A stretch of 64,000 nt of DNA from Arabidopsis thaliana. Its lineage: Eukaryota; Streptophyta; Magnoliopsida; Brassicales; Brassicaceae. Below are positions 26,074 through 36,172 of this stretch, in pieces (positions within the stretch are counted from its first letter, which is position 1; every line of letters starts with the position of its first letter). The DNA lies in contig NC_003076.8 of assembly GCF_000001735.4 (NCBI RefSeq), forward strand, positions 7,750,001 through 7,814,000, in the 5' to 3' direction. The notes beneath the pieces are model-generated. The model did not search any database. It saw nothing but the letters and a program-made list of their open reading frames with translations, and was not told the DNA's origin. Made by a program: the position numbers and the translations under genes.

Positions 26074-26526
26074 ACCAGGGGAGTCTAAAGCTTGGTGGAT
26101 TTGAAGCTCCAGACACCATCCATAGCTATTTTTGGTTTGTCTACATCAATGCTTGTAGGAATAATTTTTTTTTCCGGAGAAGCTGATCACCGTTGTGATA
26201 GAGAGACTTGCCAATCATATGTAAGCATATGGTCTCATCAATATCATAAATTAATAAATTTATAAATTTATCAGAATATATTATGTATATGTAAGAAAAG
26301 TTAGTGAAATATGATTCTAGTATTGTTTGTTTTTCTTAAATAATATTAAGTTTTGATCAAATATTCATTTTTAATATGTTTACTGTATAAAAAAAAGTTG
26401 TGCTTTTTTTAAAAAAAGAGAATATGTTCTTTTACTTGTATTTGTATCTAAAAAGATGTTGGTTATGACAAATAAAACTTCTTTTCATATAGGAAAGTTA
26501 AAAAAAATTACAAATTAACCAAATCT

Positions 26527-26617
26527 CTCTATAAATTAATAATTCAACAAATTAATATCTCTATAAATTAATAAAATTTCACGTTCCCGACATTATTAAT
26601 TTATAGAAGTTTTACTG
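26527..26617. mobile_element. Terminus of an Emigrant (pogo/Tc1-mariner-like) MITE
   Basis: The 24 bases at 26594-26617 are, inverted, a CAGTAAAAC...TAAATTAATA terminus, which I recall as the Emigrant/Lemi1 terminal inverted repeat with about one difference. A TA dinucleotide follows at 26618-26619, as expected for this superfamily's target site. Two internal copies of CTCTATAAATTAATA lie 32 bp apart at 26527 and 26559. I could not find the opposite terminus, so the left limit given is only the first internal copy and the element may extend further left or be truncated. Confidence 0.55.
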
Positions 26618-27167
26618 TATTCCTTTGTGAATTTCCTTTTCATAATTTAAAACTAAGTTGGCAACCTTTTCATATCATAAATAAGTAAATTATTTCAAAC
26701 TATTTTTCTGGATTTTTAATCTGTTCATTGGAGTCATATCAAGTCTTGCTTCGTATGATTTGTTCTTCCTACTCATAAGAGCTTTGTAGACATACTTAGA
26801 TTTACTAGACTATGAATTGTGCAAATTTTGTAATGATTAATTTTAATCATCTTATTACTTTCTCGATTCAAGATGAATTACGGACAAAGATGAATGTCTG
26901 AACCTTTAGCGTTCAATCTTTTATTTCTTATCTTTTCTTAGTGATGCATATAATGCTAAAAGAAAAAGATGTTAGCAAAGGAGAGACTTTTGGATTATGT
27001 ATGATAATGGAAAAAATGTCACATGGATTCATCACAGTGAAAATGATGAAGATGAAAGTATGACTCAAAAGGATTGAGTAGTTAAAAATTTGAGAATGAC
27101 CAGGGAGAAAGGAAGAAAATCAAGGAGGAAAATATTTTAGTAAATTTAGATGATTACATTTGAGTTT

Positions 27168-27951
27168 TTTTTTTTTTGTCACAAGTGTGTTTTATTGATA
27201 TTATAGAGCCAAAAGTAACAGGCCAATAATTCACAAAGACTAAAATAAACAAGCCCAAAGAAAAAAAAAAAAAACAGCCCAAAAGCCCAAATGAATAAAC
27301 CCTAAACTGAAGGAAGAGAACAAATGATTGTTGTGCGCCGCATAGAAAACACGTGTCAGTGGGAAACATTTTGAAGGACACATAGGAACTGGAAGAGAAG
27401 GGAGTCGCCGTCAGAAGCTTCAATTCCGGCCGAAACACCGGAAAACTTGTTTAATTGGCATAGCTCACTCGTCGCTCAAAAGATTAATGGCGAAATTTCA
27501 GTTGTAGCTTGGACGAGAATTTGACTCCACGAAGTGCAAATCTTCTTCTTCTTCTTTTTCTTTTTCTTCCTCTTCTTCTTCAATCAACATCTTTTTAACT
27601 CTTAGGGTTCATCAATCTTTGAACTACAAGCAGAAGATAAAAAAAAAACAAATCAAATCTAAATCCGGTCAAAAAACCGGAGAAAAAACCGGCTAAAGAC
27701 GCCGGAGAAAAGCCCGACGAAACAAGAAAGAGGGTATCTTGCTCTCGGGAGATAAGCCAGCCACCACCGCTAAAAGTAGCCGGTCGATGCCGGAAGCTGA
27801 GCCAGCCAACGCTTCTAAGGAAGCCAGCGATGCCGGAGTAGAAGCCGACCAAACACTGCTGATAAAGCCAGTCATTGCTGGCCAAAAAAGCTGAAACTCT
27901 CTGAAAGATGAGGAGAGAGAAGAGAGAGAAAACCCTATCAACGTGAAAATA
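27168..27951 (-). mobile_element. 784-bp poly(A) retroposon (LINE-like, non-autonomous) with 15-bp target duplication
   Basis: ATTACATTTGAGTTT occurs at 27153-27167 and again at 27952-27966, directly flanking the insert. At the left boundary a T run of about 13 is the poly(A) tail of an element transcribed on the - strand. Read on that strand the insert starts near 27951 with a CT-rich leader (GGGTTTTCTCTCTCTTC), contains several GCCGG/CCGGC-rich and GGCTGGCTT-like words, and ends in AATAAAACACACTTGTGAC before the A tail. These are hallmarks of target-primed reverse transcription. No reverse transcriptase is encoded, so it is a deletion derivative of a LINE, a SINE-like element or a retrocopy. 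The open frames inside it (27154-27438, 27595-27885 and 27693-27941, all -) look non-functional. Confidence 0.75.
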
Positions 27952-28040
27952 ATTACATTTGAGTTTATATACTCAAAACTTGGAAGTAAAGGTAAATTAA
28001 AATATGATTGTTAGAAACAATTACACCAATAATAAAACGA

Positions 28041-28046
28041 CACGTG
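28041..28046. promoter_or_regulatory. G-box (CACGTG) in the HCF136 proximal promoter
   Basis: CACGTG lies within GACACGTGTAC about 110 bp upstream of the assigned HCF136 start. G-boxes bind bZIP and bHLH factors such as HY5 and PIFs and are typical of light-regulated photosynthesis genes. Its use here is inferred from position only. Confidence 0.45.
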
Positions 28047-28153
28047 TACACTACGTAGACGTTAGATAACCACAGCAAAAGGATATGTATTCTCGAGGCG
28101 GGAGAGAGAAAGAGAAGAGAGTGAGAGAGATCGAAGAACATTTACACACATCA

Positions 28154-30463
28154 ATGGCGTCTCTGCAACTCTGCGACGGTTATCTTCTCTTCAAGCCCTC
28201 TGTTTCTCCTCGATTCCTCTCTCAACGCATTTCTCATCGCCTAATCCCTAAAGCCTCATCTTCTCCTCCTCCATCTCCATCACCATCATCGTCCTCTTCA
28301 TCCTTATCTTTCAGTCGGCGGGAGCTTCTGTACCAATCGGCAGCTGTATCACTCTCGCTTTCTTCCATTGTTGGACCAGCGAGAGCTGATGAACAGTTAT
28401 CCGAATGGGAAAGAGTGTTTCTCCCAATCGATCCCGGTGTTGTTCTTCTCGACATTGCTTTCGTCCCCGACGAACCTAGCCGAGGTAATTACTCCTTCTT
28501 CTTCTTCTTTAATTTTCCGTTCTTAAGTTCGAAATTGTTTTACTTACTGATTCTTGCTTGAAATGTCAATTAGGGTTTTTACTTGGAACGAGACAGACTT
28601 TGTTAGAGACTAAAGATGGTGGAAGCACTTGGAATCCACGTTCGATTCCTTCAGCTGAAGAAGAAGATTTCAATTATAGATTCAATTCGATTAGCTTTAA
28701 AGGCAAAGAAGGATGGATTATTGGCAAACCTGCGATTTTATTGTACACTGCTGATGCTGGAGAGAATTGGGATAGGATTCCTCTAAGTTCTCAGCTTCCT
28801 GGAGATATGGTATTATATCTTGTTTCTTCTGGTGTTTTCAGAGATTTCTATTGTTGTTGTTTTTGTTTATGAGAATGTGTTTGTTACAAATGTTGTTGTA
28901 GGTGTTTATAAAAGCGACAGAAGATAAGAGTGCAGAGATGGTTACTGATGAAGGTGCTATTTATGTTACTTCAAACAGGGGATATAACTGGAAAGCTGCT
29001 ATTCAGGAAACTGTTTCAGCTACCTTGAACAGGTTCGTTACCCTCTCTTTGGTTTATACTAGGGAATTGGCATTGTCTTTTCCATCCAGATTCAATAGAG
29101 ATCAAAGAGTAGACCTTAATTCAGTATTTCCTATGGTCTTGCAGAACAGTATCCAGTGGAATCAGTGGTGCTAGTTACTACACGGGAACTTTCAGTGCTG
29201 TTAATCGTTCACCTGATGGAAGATATGTCGCTGTTTCGAGCCGTGGTAACTTCTTTCTGACATGGGAGCCTGGGCAGGTGAGACTCAATTAAGGCTATGA
29301 AGAAATACATTTATACTTGTGGTTTGCTTTTGAACTCTTAGTCCTTTTTATGACATAGCTAGGTGAAGTTTTAGCACTTGCTTAGGCTCAGTCTTATTGC
29401 TGATTTTGATTTTGATTAAAAAGTACTTTGTCTAAGTAAACGGTATTATGTGTCTTACAAGGGACTACCAATCCCTCTCTTTGTTCTTGTGTGTGGTTTG
29501 CGTGCTCTTTAGACTGTCATTCACCATAGTATTGGTATATTGCAGCCTTACTGGCAACCACACAATAGAGCTGTTGCTAGAAGAATTCAGAACATGGGAT
29601 GGAGAGCTGATGGTGGTCTTTGGCTTCTTGTTCGTGGTGGAGGACTTTATCTTAGCAAAGGTACTGGGGTAAGTACAGCAGCAAGACTCTCCTCACTTCT
29701 TGCAGTTTTATTCTCTGAAAATTTCCTTTTCTTCTCGTTTTGGTATTTACTTGCGAGTTTCTGGGTTCTTTTGCCACTTAGAGGATGAAACCAAATCTAG
29801 CCATGAACTAAGAAACACAATTTTCTTTTGTTATCTGCTATTCCCTGGACTAATAACAAGGAAAATAAAATAAAAAAACTGTTTCCTTGTGATTTAAATT
29901 CTCTTCCAATGTTTCAACTTCCAACTGCATCTGATTTTGATCTCCTCTGTTATAATTGCTCAGATTACAGAGGAGTTTGAAGAAGTTCCAGTACAAAGCC
30001 GTGGCTTTGGCATTCTAGATGTTGGATATCGCTCAGAGGTAAATGAGTTTCCACGATGATCACTCAAAACTCTGAATCTGCTCCGATCTTTACACCATTT
30101 TTTTTTTTTTTTGGGTATTGCAGGAAGAAGCATGGGCAGCAGGAGGCAGTGGCATACTACTGAGAACAAGAAATGGAGGCAAATCATGGAACCGTGACAA
30201 AGCTGCTGATAATATCGCAGCTAACCTATACGCAGTCAAGTAAGTCTCTAACTCAAACATCAAAACACACTCCTTCAATACCATCATTGGGAACCATCAT
30301 TGTTCCCACCCATCTCATCTCATCTCAAATCTCAAATACTTTAGCATAAACGAACAAACTAATCAGTTCTCAATTCCTGTCTGTTTTTTGTTGCAGATTT
30401 GTGGATGACAAGAAAGGATTTGTGCTTGGCAACGATGGAGTCTTGCTCCGATATGTTGGCTGA
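28154..30463 (+). CDS. HCF136: HCF136, photosystem II stability/assembly factor (Ycf48 homologue), 403 aa
   Basis: Eight exons join in frame: 28154-28484, 28574-28809, 28902-29032, 29145-29277, 29546-29668, 29964-30038, 30124-30239 and 30397-30463. The product is the thylakoid-lumen factor needed for early photosystem II reaction-centre assembly (Ycf48 in cyanobacteria). A Ser/Pro-rich chloroplast transit peptide is followed by a twin-arginine lumenal signal: SRRELL with the Arg pair at 55-56, a hydrophobic core, and an ARA cleavage site near residue 78. The mature part is a beta-propeller of Ycf48/BNR-like repeats with motifs such as [35 protein letters not shown] and [11 protein letters not shown]. 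An in-frame ATG 69 nt upstream (28085) would add a charged 23-residue leader; the downstream ATG is chosen because it places the transit peptide at the N-terminus and gives the expected length. The locus is probably At5g23120. Confidence 0.95.
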
Positions 30464-31474
30464 AGAATTTAAAAATAAAAAAGAGGTTAAATTGAAATGG
30501 TTATGTTTCAATCCTTCTCTGTAAAGCCTTTAACTGCGTTTTAATACTACATTACACTATTGTATACATTCCCTTCACAAAATATATATAATTTTGTGTT
30601 TCTTCTGAAAAGCTTTGTTTCTCACTGTTAGTTGGAGTTGGATTTGATCTCATCTATGTATGTTTATAACCTATTTTCAGCCAAGAAATTTCATTGTGTA
30701 GGCAACCAAGAAAGATGACAAGAAATCTTCGCCAGAGATTTTATTACTCACTTTATTGTCAATTCATAAGAGAAACATATATTGATAAATCCGTTTGTGG
30801 ATTAGACCGCTTTTTATTTACTATTTAAAAATTGTCAATTACTACATATAAATAAATTTGGTATGCGGTGGGTTGTTGTCCGTGGAACGGTGACTGAACC
30901 GAACAATGCGGTGCGGTTCAAATAGTAACGAATGTTTTTGCATATATATGTTTTTGTTATTATTTGAACTGCACTGCACTTTATCCGCAGTTGAACCTAA
31001 TTGAACCTAATGAAACTTAAACTGGTTTAGTTTGCTAATATTATTTTTATTTTATTTTTGAATAACTTTTTTTTCTTTTCTTTTTTGTCATCTGATCATT
31101 TTTCTTTTTTGCTTTCGTTATGGATAAGCTGTAACGCGGTTTTTGTTTTGAACATTAATAATAATTAATTCTATTCTTCGAAAAAAGAAAAATATATAAT
31201 AGTGTGTCGTTTTCCGGTGGCGACGAGAGGGAGAACCGGAGAAGAGATCTCTCGTTCGTTTTTTTCCCGGTAAATCCGGCGAGAAAAAGTTCACATTGAA
31301 TCTACGAGAAAATTTCCTTCCATTTCACTCCACGAGTTTTCACCTCTCTTGTTCAATCTCTCAACGTCTCTCCCTCGTTTCTCGTTTTCGCTTTTTCCCC
31401 TTTTCCTCTTCTATTTTACCGGAATCCGAGAATTTTTGATCAGATCTAGTTTCAGAAATAGGTTAGTTCCAACA
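30464..31474. other. Intergenic region between HCF136 and the LysM gene
   Basis: This contains the HCF136 3' UTR (to about 30610), AT-rich spacer with a patch of TGAACC/CGGTTC words around 30890-31030, and from about 31200 the GC-richer promoter and 5' UTR of the LysM gene. The frame of that gene is open upstream to a TTG at 31349, but no ATG occurs before 31475. Confidence 0.6.
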
Positions 31475-33333
31475 ATGTTGACGGAACGAGGAAGGCGAAT
31501 TTCTGGTTTCAATGGGAGTTTCGAATTTAGCAATAGAAAATTCCGTGGTTATGGATTCGTAGATCGATCTCAAGGTTTCCATGAAAGGAGTCCTTCAAGA
31601 TCATGTTCTGTTTCGAAAATCCTTCGTATCACGCCACCAACCTCGTCTCCACCGTCTTCGGCTTCTACATGCGCTGGTTATATCGAACACCGGGTCTCCA
31701 AGTTCGATACTCTCGCCGGCATTGCCATTAAGTATGGCGTTGAGGTATGTATTATAATATATGAGTGTATATGCTTTGGATGCTGGATTAGTTTTTTTTC
31801 CTTGTGTTCTTAGAAAGTGCTATTTCAGGTTGCAGATATCACGAAGCTGAATGGGCTTGTAACTGATCTTCAGATGTTTGCTCTTGAGTCTCTCCGAATA
31901 CCATTACCTGGAAGACATCCTCCTTCCCCATGCTTATCTAATGGCTCTCTAAATCATGGGTACTTTTAAGCCTCTTTATCCTCTCTTCTTAGATGACAAG
32001 GCTGTAGTCTGTTACTTTGATTTTTATCTTCAGTGATGGATTTATTCATATGTTACTTGAGTTGTGCTACTGTGCATTTCCCAAGTTCATTCAAAGAAAC
32101 ATAGACCAGGTTATAGAAAGAAGTTTACATAAGATGGAAAATGCTTAGTGAGAGTTGTTTATGCTGGAAAATGCTTAAGGGAGACATGATAGAAAACCAA
32201 GTGGGTACAACAGGTCCTTGTAAAAGAGCAGTTTTGACGTTTCAAATTCTGGTTTCCTGCACAGCCAAAACTCGAAAGTTTCTATGCGCAATAGTTTGTG
32301 CCTAATGGGCTATGAACCTTAAGTTTCTTGGTTAGTGCATACAACCTACGTCCTAGAATTTTTTTCACATTGATATAAGAATGAGGACGTAGGTAAGGGG
32401 ACGAGTAAAGATGTCGAGAATTGAGACAGTTAAGTAGAGCCTTGAATGATCATGATGGTAGTATACTGATTTGCATTAAAGGGCATCCACATATCAAAGT
32501 GATCCTATCCCCATGACTGACATATGAAATCTTTTTGCAGAGAGGATTGGTCCGAGCAAGCTTCATCCTCAGCTAGCAATGGCAACCACCAGGACGTATT
32601 TGACTCCTTCCAGTCTTTGAGGTTGAACCATTCAGAAAAGAAGATTTCTCCAGCCATGAACTCCTTGCAAGGTTATTATGGACTGAAACCAAAAAACAGA
32701 AGAGCTTCTGAAGGTTTTGGGATGGCAGTCTACAAGAACGAAGCTTCTCAACTCCAAGACAATGATCAGTATCTCACTCCCTTCCCCGCCACCAGTACTC
32801 CCTTATCCCACCACAGAAAATCAAGAAGCTTGGTAGATGCAGTTATCGCCGAGGTTAACCAATCACCCAACCCTTCAAAAGCAGGAGGAGGAGAAGTGAA
32901 CTCTACTGATAAGCCAATGAGAAGACGCCAAAAATCTGAAGCCGATTTTAGTTCACGAGCTCCAGAATTGCTGTTGAAGGAAGAGAACAGAAGCAGCAGT
33001 GGCGCGTTTTCTGCAATAGCTGGAAAAAATTTAGCACTGAGATCCAAAGCATCAAGCAGAGCTAACTTATCAGCAGAAACCAGACATCTCAATTCCATAC
33101 CAATCAATTTGATGGATGCTCCTGTGGGAGACAGCTTCTCAAGCGTGAGGAAATCTGTTAGCGCATCTAGTCTACAAGAACCAAACTGTAACAGCAACGG
33201 TTCATCGCTATGGCCAACCTCAAAGTGGACCCTGAAACCTGAGTTACTCACACAAGTAGCCATGGCTAGTTCTATTTTTGACGGATTGCCTAAGCCATTA
33301 ACTGGTCGGAGAAACAAAAAGGCTGTGGACTAA
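31475..33333 (+). CDS. LysM domain-containing protein, 397 aa, no signal peptide
   Basis: Three exons join in frame: 31475-31744, 31829-31959 and 32541-33333. Residues about 69-115 form one LysM domain (YIEHRVSKFDTLAGIAIKYG, then VADITKLNGL and SLRIPLPG), with the first intron inside it. LysM modules bind N-acetylglucosamine polymers such as chitin or peptidoglycan. The remainder is Ser-rich and basic, apparently disordered, with HHRKSRSLVDAVIAEV and RRRQKSEADF patches and a basic end (TGRRNKKAVD). No signal peptide or membrane segment is visible, unlike secreted or receptor LysM proteins; this fits the plant class of intracellular LysM proteins whose ligand is unknown. The start is the first ATG in frame. 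The locus is probably At5g23130. Confidence 0.9.
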
Positions 33334-33810
33334 GGTTAGTTAGGTACTTAGGTTCCGTCGGTCTCGTTATCGACTGTCCACTTTTGGTTTTTGTAATCCA
33401 AAAGCAAGAAGTCAATGGCTTTTATAATAGATTGAGGAGTAAATAGAAAGTAAAAAGTGTATTGCTGCATTTCATTCATTCAAAACAATAAGGCAAAATA
33501 GGTTGTGACATTGAGAGTCAAAATTAGGCATTAAGGTTTTGTTGAATTTAATTTGTACGTTAGATGAATAATCGAATATCAGAATACTGTATTCAAAGTT
33601 TCAAAGTATTTATTGGTTAAGTAGTTTGCAAAATAATCAAAAAATACAAAAAACAAAATTTTGTTGTCTAACTAATTTTCCACTCCAATAAACAATTAAA
33701 AAAAGAATAAAAAAGAGAGTAACTCTTTAATAAATCTGAAATCCCTAAGCTCAAGACGAGTTTTCATTTCTCGAGCAATTTCACTCTTCCGAGAACAACC
33801 CTAGATTCCG
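33334..33810. other. Short intergenic region
   Basis: It holds the LysM gene 3' UTR, an AT-rich spacer and the promoter/5' UTR of CLPP2. I see no other feature. Confidence 0.6.
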
Positions 33811-34826
33811 ATGATGAGGGGTCTCGTTTCCGGCGCCAAGATGCTATCATCAACCCCATCGTCGATGGCGACAAGCATCGCCACTGGTAGAAGAAGCTAC
33901 AGTCTGATTCCGATGGTTATTGAGCACTCATCGCGAGGAGAGAGAGCTTACGACATCTTCTCTCGTTTGCTCAAGGAGCGTATTATCTGCATCAACGGTC
34001 CCATTAATGACGACACATCTCACGTCGTCGTCGCTCAGCTTCTTTACCTCGAGTCTGAGAATCCTTCGAAGCCGATCCATATGTATCTCAATTCCCCTGG
34101 CGGCCATGTCACCGCCGGTACGCTTCCGCTTTCCATTTTCTATCTTTAGCTTCGTCAAAATTCGTACTAGTGTGATTCGGAATCAGATCGCTATATGCCA
34201 CTGCTTTGTCAATTACTTGATATAGTTGAAACTTTGATACTGTTCGTTGATACTTGTTCTTCTGTGGATTTGTAACTTGATTCCTGCTACTAGTTTTAAT
34301 GTCCACAGTCTCAAGAGTGTCTGGTTTGTGACGAGTTAACACTTTCTGAGTCTCAAATTGTTTGTTGTGAGTCTGTGACGCATCTTTAATCTTTGTCTTT
34401 GATACAGGTCTTGCAATTTATGATACTATGCAGTACATTCGTTCTCCTATTAGCACAATTTGTTTGGGTCAGGCTGCATCAATGGCTTCTCTTCTGTTGG
34501 CAGCGGGTGCCAAGGGGCAAAGGCGGTCACTTCCAAATGCAACTGTTATGATTCATCAGCCTTCAGGAGGATATAGTGGACAGGCTAAAGATATAACGAT
34601 TCATACAAAACAGATTGTTCGTGTGTGGGATGCGTTAAATGAATTGTATGTCAAACACACGGGTCAACCTCTTGACGTGGTTGCGAATAACATGGATAGG
34701 GATCATTTCATGACTCCTGAAGAGGCTAAGGCGTTTGGAATAATCGATGAAGTGATTGATGAAAGACCGTTGGAGTTGGTGAAAGATGCAGTTGGAAATG
34801 AAAGCAAAGATAAGAGTTCAAGTTAG
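33811..34826 (+). CDS. CLPP2: CLPP2, mitochondrial ATP-dependent Clp protease proteolytic subunit, 241 aa
   Basis: Two exons join in frame: 33811-34117 and 34408-34826. The product is a ClpP serine peptidase that forms tetradecameric barrels and degrades unfolded matrix proteins with a ClpX-type ATPase. The catalytic triad is intact: Ser127 in GQAASMAS, His152 in VMIHQPSGG and Asp201 in MDRDHFM. The spacing (25 and 49 residues) equals that of bacterial Clp[14 protein letters not shown] supplies the glycine-rich oxyanion loop. The first about 30 residues are Ser/Arg-rich without acidic residues ([20 protein letters not shown]), fitting a mitochondrial presequence. Plants have several plastid ClpP/R subunits; this nuclear one (also called nClpP7, At5g23140) is the mitochondrial form. 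The short Lys/Ser tail is typical. Confidence 0.95.
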
Positions 34827-36172
34827 GAAGTAACTGGTAATCAAAGTAATAAATTTTCTTCTTTTCCTCTTACCAGTTTTGCTTTGATCCTGTTAGATTA
34901 CTTTTTTCTATGGATGAAGTTATGCTCTGAGGGCATGATCTCTCAAACTGTTTTTATTCATTCATAAATCAATCATGACTATATTTCTGAAATCTTTTCC
35001 TCGCATGTTTAGTGTTTACAGTCTCATATCTGATTCAGTAAAATGAATATTGGATTAACGCTTGGCTTTGGGTCTTAATTTTATGTGCAGTTTGATGCAT
35101 TGCAAATCTTTGATTTATGCATCATTTTATACTAACTAGAAAGTCTAAAATGATGAGATTATTGTCTAGTTTCAGAAACCCCAGTTCTAGTTGGTTAGTT
35201 TATGTTAGAAGATGGGGTTTGCTGTTTCCTTATGCTCTTGATCGATGTTCTTCGGTTTCATGTTTTTGCTTACCTCATCAAGTCAAAGCCACATCTATTC
35301 TGATTTGCCTCTTTTTATATAGAAGAAGTTAGAACACATCATATTCTTGTGTTAACACTGGTCTTTGATTATGCTCTTTGAATTAGGGACAGAATCTTAA
35401 GATCTTTATGAAAATTCTTGTACGGTGTTGTCTTGTCGTGTTGAGCTGAGCCTTCAATTGCTAGTGTTTGCTTCTGTTACTCTGAATTATATTTGGACAA
35501 TCTCACTCTAATAAAAGTTTTTTAAATACTAGCAGAATTGTTAATTTATCCTATGGTTTACATGTTTATATGATTTTGTTGGTTCTATAATGTGTAAAAA
35601 TGGAAAACATGATTTTTTTTTCCTTTTTTTTAAAAGTATAAATGGAAACGTGTAGGAAAGTGTAAACAAGAAAAGAGGACATAAATGACCCAATGACTTA
35701 ATAATATATTTGGTTGAGACTTAGGAGTAGTGAGATTAAACTACAAAATAAGGTAAATTGGAAAATAAGGAAAAACCTTTTTCGATTTCGATCTCTCCTT
35801 GGTGAAAAAGGAAATTGAAAGGGGAAAAAACGCCGACAACAGTAAACCAAACTTCTCACAAAAACTCCTTGGAAAGTTTTCACCTTCTTTCAGCCCTAAC
35901 CCCATCGTCTCTCTCTCGCGACCGCCTCATCTCTCTCTGTCTGGATCAATCTCGCTCTCTCTTTCTCTCGGCTACGTCGCTGTTTCTCGTTTCGTGATCC
36001 GTAGCTGTCTCCGCTACTACCTTAATCAGCGAGCTTCTTCCGGTGGAATAATCTTCGGATAGGAGGAATCGGAGAATTCTTCTAATTGGGTGTCTGGGTT
36101 GGATTGGAATACGTAATTCTGTTGGGTGTTCCAATTTCGCGTTCAAAATTAGGGTTTATAGAGGTCTCGCCT
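34827..36172. other. Intergenic region between CLPP2 and HUA2
   Basis: The first part is the CLPP2 3' UTR. From about 35780 onward the CT-rich sequence with TCTCTCTC runs is the likely HUA2 5' UTR. The short open frames at 35117-35332 and 35799-36062 are not protein-like. Confidence 0.6.

Larger units (their letters stand above)
25510..28153. other. Intergenic region dominated by mobile-element remains; HCF136 promoter at its right end
   Basis: From left to right this holds the sacsin-like gene 3' UTR (to about 25660), a short - strand open frame of unknown origin (25879-26073), an Emigrant-like transposon end (26527-26617), AT-rich DNA, a 784-bp retroposon (27168-27951), and a proximal HCF136 promoter with a G-box. 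No functional host gene is apparent. Confidence 0.7.

Noticed and set aside
27595..27941. Two - strand open frames with Gly/Phe/Leu-rich products
   Set aside because: They lie inside the retroposon, overlap each other in different frames and resemble no reverse transcriptase.
32766..33317. 183-codon - strand open frame
   Set aside because: It lies antisense to the last LysM-gene exon, whose sense frame is supported by splicing; no family resemblance.
36086..36172. N-terminal extension of HUA2
   Set aside because: It begins at TTG; the first ATG at 36173 gives the expected MAPGRKRG start.
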